From positions 13,431 through 23,042 of the forward strand of contig DHPI01000062.1 in assembly GCA_002407865.1 (NCBI GenBank): 9,612 nucleotides of DNA, written 5' to 3'. The notes below the pieces were generated by a model. The model saw only the letters and a program-made list of their open reading frames with translations. It was not told where the DNA came from and made no database searches. Of this stretch, positions 5,903 to 9,612 are shown piece by piece. The first letter of the stretch is position 1. Each line of letters opens with the position of its first letter. Source of the stretch: Spirochaetia bacterium UBA5368. Its GTDB lineage: Bacteria > Spirochaetota > UBA4802 > UBA5368. Made by a program: the position numbers and the translations under genes.

Positions 5903-7165
5903 AATATTATTGAAATCAGCTACCTGCTGAGCGCATTTATCGCTTTCGAGAGCGCCATTACCGTACTACGGCTGAACCGGCGCTCCCCGGTAAATATTAT
6001 CTACGCCGTATTCACGCTGCATTATGCCTTAATGATAGTGATGTATTCGCTTTTTCTCACCGCCCCGACGAAGGAAGCCTGCACGGTGTGGTCGCGGATT
6101 TTAATGCCACTTTTTGTGTTTATTCCCGCCCTCATCGTTCACTTTTGCCTGTACCTTACGAGAAACAAACTCCTGGCATCGAGCCCATGGATTCTTCCGC
6201 TCCTCTACCTGCCGCCCGCTATTATCAGCGAACGAGTATCACGCGGGCACATTATAATCGATTTTATTATGACCCCATGGGGATGGGACAACGTGTTTGA
6301 CAGGGATTCGGTCTGGACATTGTTTTCTGTTTTTTACGCACTGTGCTCAATCCTCGCGCAGATTATTCTCGTTGTCAGATGGCATTTTACCACGACAAGC
6401 GAGCTTGAAAAAAAACAATCCCGCGTCATCATGTACTCATTTCTTCCGGGGGCATTCAGCATTTTGTTCTGCCTTCTTTTCATGGTTGCGGAGAACCCGC
6501 TGTATGTGACACTGGTGTCAGATTCAATGTACGCTTATTTTTTCACAGGTTTCATCCTCGGCATCCGCTTCACGATAAAGAAGTACAAACTGATGAGCTT
6601 CAACCCGACCATCCCCGCAGCGGAACTGCTTACGGGAATTCGCGAGCCCGTGTTTCTCGTTACGATACAGGGCGTTATTATTTATCAAAACGGGGATGCG
6701 GAATCGCTAATGGGGTGCAGCACCCTTCACGGGAAAAAATCCGTTTTAGAGGTGTTCTCTTGCACGGACGCGATACGGAAAGAAATCGGAAATATAGCCG
6801 CGGGAAGGGCTCACTGGGGCGTCATCGATTGCGCGCTGTTAAACGTTAACGGAAACCAGAAAGCGTATAAACTGCATCTACAGGGTATCAAAAATGAATT
6901 AAACGAATTGATTGGTTTTCTGTTCATAGCGCGCGCCGACCCGGCAGTCCGGGATTTCCAGGAGAAATTCAGGATCACGGACCGGCAGGTGGATATAATT
7001 TCACTGGCGCTTTCCGGCCTCTCCAACCGCGAGATCGCCGGAAGGCTGCGGCTGTCAGAACGCACCGTGGAAAACCACCTCTTCAACATCTACAATAAAA
7101 TCGGCATCGACAACAAGATCGAGCTCCTCAACACGGCCCGCAGGCACCATGTAATCCCCAATTAA
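5900..7165 (+). CDS. membrane-anchored 7TM-PAS-LuxR transcriptional regulator
   Basis: This 421-residue protein appears to be a one-component regulator held in the membrane. Seven hydrophobic segments lie at about 3-23, 31-53, 65-86, 97-110, 138-160, 176-197 and 205-222. This layout, with the MTPWGWD loop at 124-130, recalls the N-terminal 7TM region of some histidine kinases (PF16927-like). A PAS-like domain follows at about 241-345 (PVFLVTIQGVIIYQNGDAESLMG). The C-terminus (356-415) is a clear LuxR/GerE helix-turn-helix: FRITDRQVDIISLALSGLSNREIAGRLRLSERTVENHLFNIYNKIGI. There is no kinase or receiver domain, so signal and DNA binding are in one chain. The GTG at 5900 has an unusually distant ribosome site, and an inverted repeat at 5843-5877 lies just upstream. 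The signal and targets are unknown. The domain order is well supported; the 7TM family name is inferred. Confidence 0.9.
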   Translation: MNIIEISYLLSAFIAFESAITVLRLNRRSPVNIIYAVFTLHYALMIVMYSLFLTAPTKEACTVWSRILMPLFVFIPALIVHFCLYLTRNKLLASSPWILPLLYLPPAIISERVSRGHIIIDFIMTPWGWDNVFDRDSVWTLFSVFYALCSILAQIILVVRWHFTTTSELEKKQSRVIMYSFLPGAFSILFCLLFMVAENPLYVTLVSDSMYAYFFTGFILGIRFTIKKYKLMSFNPTIPAAELLTGIREPVFLVTIQGVIIYQNGDAESLMGCSTLHGKKSVLEVFSCTDAIRKEIGNIAAGRAHWGVIDCALLNVNGNQKAYKLHLQGIKNELNELIGFLFIARADPAVRDFQEKFRITDRQVDIISLALSGLSNREIAGRLRLSERTVENHLFNIYNKIGIDNKIELLNTARRHHVIPN

Positions 7166-7210
7166 AAAAATTAGAAAAACAGTCTTCTTGAGTATTTCCC
7201 CCCATGACAG

Positions 7211-7228
7211 AAACGGGCAAATCCGTTT
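7211..7228 (+). terminator. weak hairpin, possible terminator of the LuxR-type gene
   Basis: AAACGG (7211-7216) pairs with CCGTTT (7223-7228) around GCAAAT, followed by ATTAT. It lies 45 nt after the regulator stop codon. With only six pairs and a broken T-run it is a marginal terminator. Confidence 0.3.
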
Positions 7229-7248
7229 ATTATCACCGGCAAAAATTT

Positions 7249-7277
7249 GCACATGCTTCGATCGCACGCGCATGTGC
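7249..7277. repeat. 8-bp inverted repeat before the CsgG-like remnant
   Basis: GCACATGC (7249-7256) and GCATGTGC (7270-7277) are exact reverse complements around a 13-nt spacer that contains the palindrome CGATCG. It ends 35 nt before the remnant's start codon. It may have been an operator or leader stem. Confidence 0.45.
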
Positions 7278-7312
7278 CCAGACGCATTCCGATTTTACCA
7301 TGGGGTTTTGAT

Positions 7313-7647
7313 ATGAAAAAGATCATTCTTTACGCGCTTGCGATTTGTGCCGTCTGCGTTCCGGCCTTTCCCGCCGAGAAGATGCAAGTGGCAGTGCTCG
7401 ACCTCCAGCCGAAGGGAATTTCGAAAATTCTGGCAGGGGCCGCCAGTGACATCATCCGCTCGGAGATGATAAAAACCGGGCTCTTTACCGTTGTTGAGCG
7501 CGGGCAGATGAACGAAATTTTTAAAGAGCAGGGATTTCAGATGACCGGCTGCACCGACCAGGCATGCGCCGTACAAGTGGGAAAGGTATAGAATACCCCA
7601 AGCTTACGAACGAGCTTTTTATGAGATTGTTTGGGGAAAATAAATAA
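7313..7647 (+). pseudogene. truncated CsgG-like exported protein, probable internal deletion
   Basis: The reading frame from ATG 7313 gives 92 residues and stops at TAG 7589-7591. It starts with a Sec signal peptide (MKKIILYALAICAVCVPAFPA, likely cleaved after Ala21). The rest, MQVAVLDLQPKGISKILAGAASDIIRSEM and GLFTVVERGQMNEIFKEQGFQMTGCTDQACAVQVGK, resembles the start of CsgG/curli-assembly-like domains, which are normally a few hundred residues long. In another frame, 7585-7647 encodes GIEYPKLTNELFMRLFG plus ENK and a stop. This looks like a natural protein tail and starts exactly where the first part ends. The simplest reading is an internal deletion that removed most of the domain and fused the ends out of frame. 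A weak GGGG ribosome site lies 7 nt before the ATG. A short secreted protein remains possible. Confidence 0.72.
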
Positions 7648-7653
7648 AGGAGC

Positions 7654-7678
7654 CGCACACTGCAATTATCGGTGTGCG
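7654..7678. repeat. 7-bp inverted repeat after the CsgG-like remnant
   Basis: CGCACAC (7654-7660) and GTGTGCG (7672-7678) pair perfectly across 11 nt. No T-run follows. It may stabilise the end of the remnant's transcript or be incidental. Confidence 0.35.
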
Positions 7679-7768
7679 CGGCACAATATTCAGCGCACAG
7701 GGGAAAACCGGGAGTGAATACACCTCCGCATGAACAGAATTACTATCGCATGTCTTTGCACCAAAGGG

Positions 7769-7792
7769 GCAATGCAGGCGAAACAGCATTGC
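7769..7792. repeat. 7-bp inverted repeat near the MCP 3' end
   Basis: GCAATGC (7769-7775) and GCATTGC (7786-7792) pair perfectly across 10 nt. It lies 17 nt beyond the stop codon of the chemotaxis receptor gene on the minus strand. It lacks a proper T-tract, so at most it is a poor terminator or a 3'-end stabiliser. Confidence 0.35.
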
Positions 7793-7808
7793 ACTATAGG
7801 GCGCCGCG

Positions 7809-9362
7809 CTATTCGTTAACCTGTGCGTGCAGCTCTTCCGACAAACCATGAATCGATTTCGATGTTTCAGCCAGCTTTTCGGAGTATGACGCGTACGACT
7901 GTGTAATGTCGTTTATTACCAAAAGCACGCTGTTTACCTGCTCTACCGCGCGCTTTTGTTCCGCGGTCGCGTTTCTTATTTCCTCCGAGCGGTTTTTCAG
8001 TTCATCGGTGCTTTTCTCTATCGTTTCTTTCAAGCTGTTCTGGTCGCTGATTCGTCCGAAGAGCTCGGCCATTCTCCCCTCAAGTATCTGCAATCTGCCG
8101 ATAATATCCCCGACAATGTCGACGATCACCGTGTTGTTCCTGTTGCTTTTTTCCACTTCGCCCCTGTTGCGGTCAATAAGGGAGTTTATTTCCTTGAGGC
8201 TTCCGGCCGACCTGTCGGAGAGCTTTGAAATCTCCTCCGCCACAACGGCAAATCCCCTGCCGTAATCACCGGCCCTGGCGGCCTCAATAGAGGCGTTAAG
8301 CGCCAGGAGGTTGATTTTTTCGAAGAAATCATCGATGATGCTTACAATATCCGTGACCCTCGACGAGCTTTCAAGCATGGCGGAGGTGCCCTCCATGGTG
8401 GCGTGTATCGCCGAACCGGCGTTTCTGATAAGGTCGTTAATATCATTAAAAAGACTCGATATCTGGTCGGTTTCCTGCTTAACCTGCATAATGAGCGACG
8501 ACAGGGTCTGGATATAATCGAAATGAGAAACGAGCGACGCAAAAGAATCGATGCTGTTTTTTTCAATGTTGTAAAAATTCGCGGTCAGCTCTTCCATCGA
8601 CGAGCTGACCTCCTCAAGTGACGCGGCCTGCTCCTGGGCATTTGCCGAGAGCTTAACCGCGGCATCGGTCATATCGCCCGATGATTCCTTGAGTTTTTTC
8701 GACGTATTCAGAATGGCGTTAAACAGCGAGCGAATTATGCCGTACTGTTTCCCGCTGTTCTCAGATTCGGCGCGCATTACGTCTACTACGCCCGTAAGCA
8801 TTTTTATAATCGCAATAGTGAGAGAATATGTGAGCAGTATCGCGAAAACGCTTTCGGTAAACTGGCTCTTCATCATTTCCGTGATCTTTTCGTCAAACAT
8901 GCCGCGGACAAGGTAATAGTACGTCGATGTATACGCTATCATAAGAAACGTGACAAGGGTCGTTATGGTCAGGTCGGAGATAAGGGCGGCAAACACAACG
9001 GCGGATTGATAGAAGAATACTATCGCGAATCCCACGTGGGGCACCATGAGGTACTTTCCCGTCAGGCCGAGCCCGCCGGCGATTACCACCGCGACAACAA
9101 GCGCGGCCGAGGCAGGGCGATACCGTCCCGCGAACAAAAAAATAAAGCTGACAAGCGCACCGATCATAAGCGTTCCCGTACCGAACAGGAGCGACGTATG
9201 GTGCGAACCCTCAGAAAAGGCAAAGAATGAAGAGAGGCTCAACAACAGCATCAGAAAAAAAAGAAAAAAATCGAGACTGAACAGTATACCCGCTTTTTTA
9301 CGTATCAGAATATCATGTTCGGAATACTTTTTTTCAACACGCTCCTTTAACCGTTTCAGCAT
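7809..9362 (-). CDS. methyl-accepting chemotaxis protein, six-TM type
   Basis: This 517-residue chemoreceptor passes stimuli to the CheA/CheW array. About six hydrophobic segments occupy the N-terminal 190 residues (near 23-48, 56-78, 84-102, 108-129, 131-152, 168-190) with only short loops, so there is no sizeable periplasmic ligand domain. A long helical cytoplasmic region follows directly, and no clear HAMP domain is seen. The signalling tip is unmistakable at about 346-378: [32 protein letters not shown], then ISKLSDRSA. The [18 protein letters not shown] stretch (244-261) is the usual adaptation-region type, with Gln/Glu pairs likely methylated. The C-terminus (LHAQVNE) lacks a CheR-docking pentapeptide. 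The start at 9362 (MLKRLKERV) has AAGGAG 5 nt upstream; an ATG at 9386 would add eight residues without such a site. The ligand is unknown. Confidence 0.93.
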   Translation of the reverse strand: MLKRLKERVEKKYSEHDILIRKKAGILFSLDFFLFFLMLLLSLSSFFAFSEGSHHTSLLFGTGTLMIGALVSFIFLFAGRYRPASAALVVAVVIAGGLGLTGKYLMVPHVGFAIVFFYQSAVVFAALISDLTITTLVTFLMIAYTSTYYYLVRGMFDEKITEMMKSQFTESVFAILLTYSLTIAIIKMLTGVVDVMRAESENSGKQYGIIRSLFNAILNTSKKLKESSGDMTDAAVKLSANAQEQAASLEEVSSSMEELTANFYNIEKNSIDSFASLVSHFDYIQTLSSLIMQVKQETDQISSLFNDINDLIRNAGSAIHATMEGTSAMLESSSRVTDIVSIIDDFFEKINLLALNASIEAARAGDYGRGFAVVAEEISKLSDRSAGSLKEINSLIDRNRGEVEKSNRNNTVIVDIVGDIIGRLQILEGRMAELFGRISDQNSLKETIEKSTDELKNRSEEIRNATAEQKRAVEQVNSVLLVINDITQSYASYSEKLAETSKSIHGLSEELHAQVNE

Positions 9363-9404
9363 GCATGCTCCTTCCCCCCTCGACATAATCGTATCCAGGG
9401 ATGC

Positions 9405-9433
9405 GATATATAAATTGTAAGCATTTTACGCAA
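9405..9433 (-). promoter_or_regulatory. second candidate promoter of the chemoreceptor gene
   Basis: On the minus strand TTGCGT (9433-9428), a 17-nt spacer and TATATC (9410-9405) lie about 43 nt before the start codon. It is weaker at -35 than the upstream candidate and nearly overlaps that candidate's -10. Confidence 0.33.
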
Positions 9434-9434
9434 A

Positions 9435-9462
9435 AGAATAATGTTAAATTTGAATATGTCAA
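9435..9462 (-). promoter_or_regulatory. probable promoter of the chemoreceptor gene
   Basis: On the minus strand a perfect TTGACA (9462-9457) is followed after 16 nt by TATTCT (9440-9435), a good -10. Its position just beyond the tandem hairpins at 9500-9575 suggests a new transcription unit starting here. Confidence 0.5.
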
Positions 9463-9499
9463 TATTAATATACTATTCTATACTATCGTATTAACTGAG

Positions 9500-9550
9500 A
9501 AACCAGCAGCGCCGCCCGTGGCAACGAAAGAGGCGGCTCTGCTGGTTTTT
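9500..9550. terminator. large intrinsic terminator hairpin
   Basis: AAACCAGCAG (9500-9509) pairs with CTGCTGGTTT (9539-9548), and inside it GCCGCC (9511-9516) pairs with GGCGGC (9532-9537), leaving one C-T mismatch and a 15-nt loop. The T-run is best on the plus strand, but the only flanking gene that needs a terminator here is the minus-strand gene at the right edge. It may act in both directions. Confidence 0.75.
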
Positions 9551-9551
9551 G

Positions 9552-9574
9552 AAAATTGCGAATAACGCGATTTT
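9552..9574. terminator. second short terminator-like hairpin
   Basis: AAAATTGCG (9552-9560) pairs with CGCGATTTT (9566-9574), nine pairs with one G-T wobble, around AATAA. It begins in the stop codon of the minus-strand gene at the right edge and stands in tandem with the larger hairpin next to it. Confidence 0.5.
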
Positions 9575-9612
9575 TACGCCTCCAGGGCCTGATTGTTTTT
9601 TTGCGCCGCCGT
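9574..9612 (-). CDS. C-terminal end of an unidentified protein, partial
   Basis: On the minus strand the edge of the window reads TAAQKNNQALEA and then TAA (9576-9574). The stop runs straight into tandem terminator-like hairpins, which supports a real gene end. Twelve residues are too few to identify the protein; the composition would suit a helical, soluble C-terminus. It is co-directional with the chemoreceptor gene but separated from it by terminators and a promoter. Confidence 0.42.
   Translation of the reverse strand, partial: TAAQKNNQALEA

Noticed and set aside
7672..7850. Plus-strand GTG-started open frame after AAAGGAG (7646-7652)
   Set aside because: The ribosome-site-like sequence is about 20 nt from the GTG, and the frame runs antisense into the end of the chemoreceptor gene; the peptide has no recognisable features.

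Overview
This is a bacterial chromosomal window of roughly balanced G+C, with AT-rich intergenic patches. No taxonomic marker settles the lineage. Several features together suggest a spirochaete or close relative (Spirochaetota): a eukaryote-like UDPGP-family nucleotidyltransferase, a chemoreceptor with an [24 protein letters not shown] signalling tip, a CsgG-like secreted protein (here only a remnant), and a 7TM-PAS-LuxR membrane regulator. This is an inference with low to moderate confidence. There are no insertion sequences, phage genes or CRISPR arrays, and the window reads mostly as core genome.

Layout. The window opens with the 3' part of a UDP-sugar pyrophosphorylase gene (1-636), followed by argB (738-1598), which encodes an arginine-regulated type of N-acetylglutamate kinase, and a probable terminator. 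A tight mixed cluster follows (1661-2785): tRNA-Ser(UGA), tRNA-Ser(GCU), a gene for an unrecognised membrane protein built on a 28-residue HWP repeat, and tRNA-Arg(ACG). A strong bidirectional terminator closes it. The gaps are so small that the protein gene probably shares one transcript with the tRNAs.

A universal stress protein gene (minus) and tadA (plus) then diverge from a shared promoter region. tadA encodes the enzyme expected to deaminate A34 of the tRNA-Arg(ACG) encoded just upstream. tadA converges, with a 2-nt gap, on a YjgR/DUF853 HerA-like ATPase gene (4100-5557, minus). A 342-nt intergenic region holding three inverted repeats separates this ATPase from a divergent gene (5900-7165, plus). 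That gene encodes a membrane-anchored one-component regulator with a 7TM sensor, a PAS-like domain and a LuxR helix-turn-helix.

Downstream, 7313-7647 is the wreck of a CsgG-like exported protein gene. The signal peptide and the start of the domain survive, and a plausible C-terminal tail follows immediately in another frame. Several inverted repeats surround it. A methyl-accepting chemotaxis protein gene (7809-9362, minus) with six N-terminal membrane segments follows. It has two candidate promoters, two hairpin terminators lie behind them, and the last 12 codons of another minus-strand gene run off the right edge.

The most unusual parts are the tRNA-ORF-tRNA cluster with its 28-residue-repeat membrane protein, and the operator-like inverted repeats in front of the 7TM-PAS-LuxR regulator gene.
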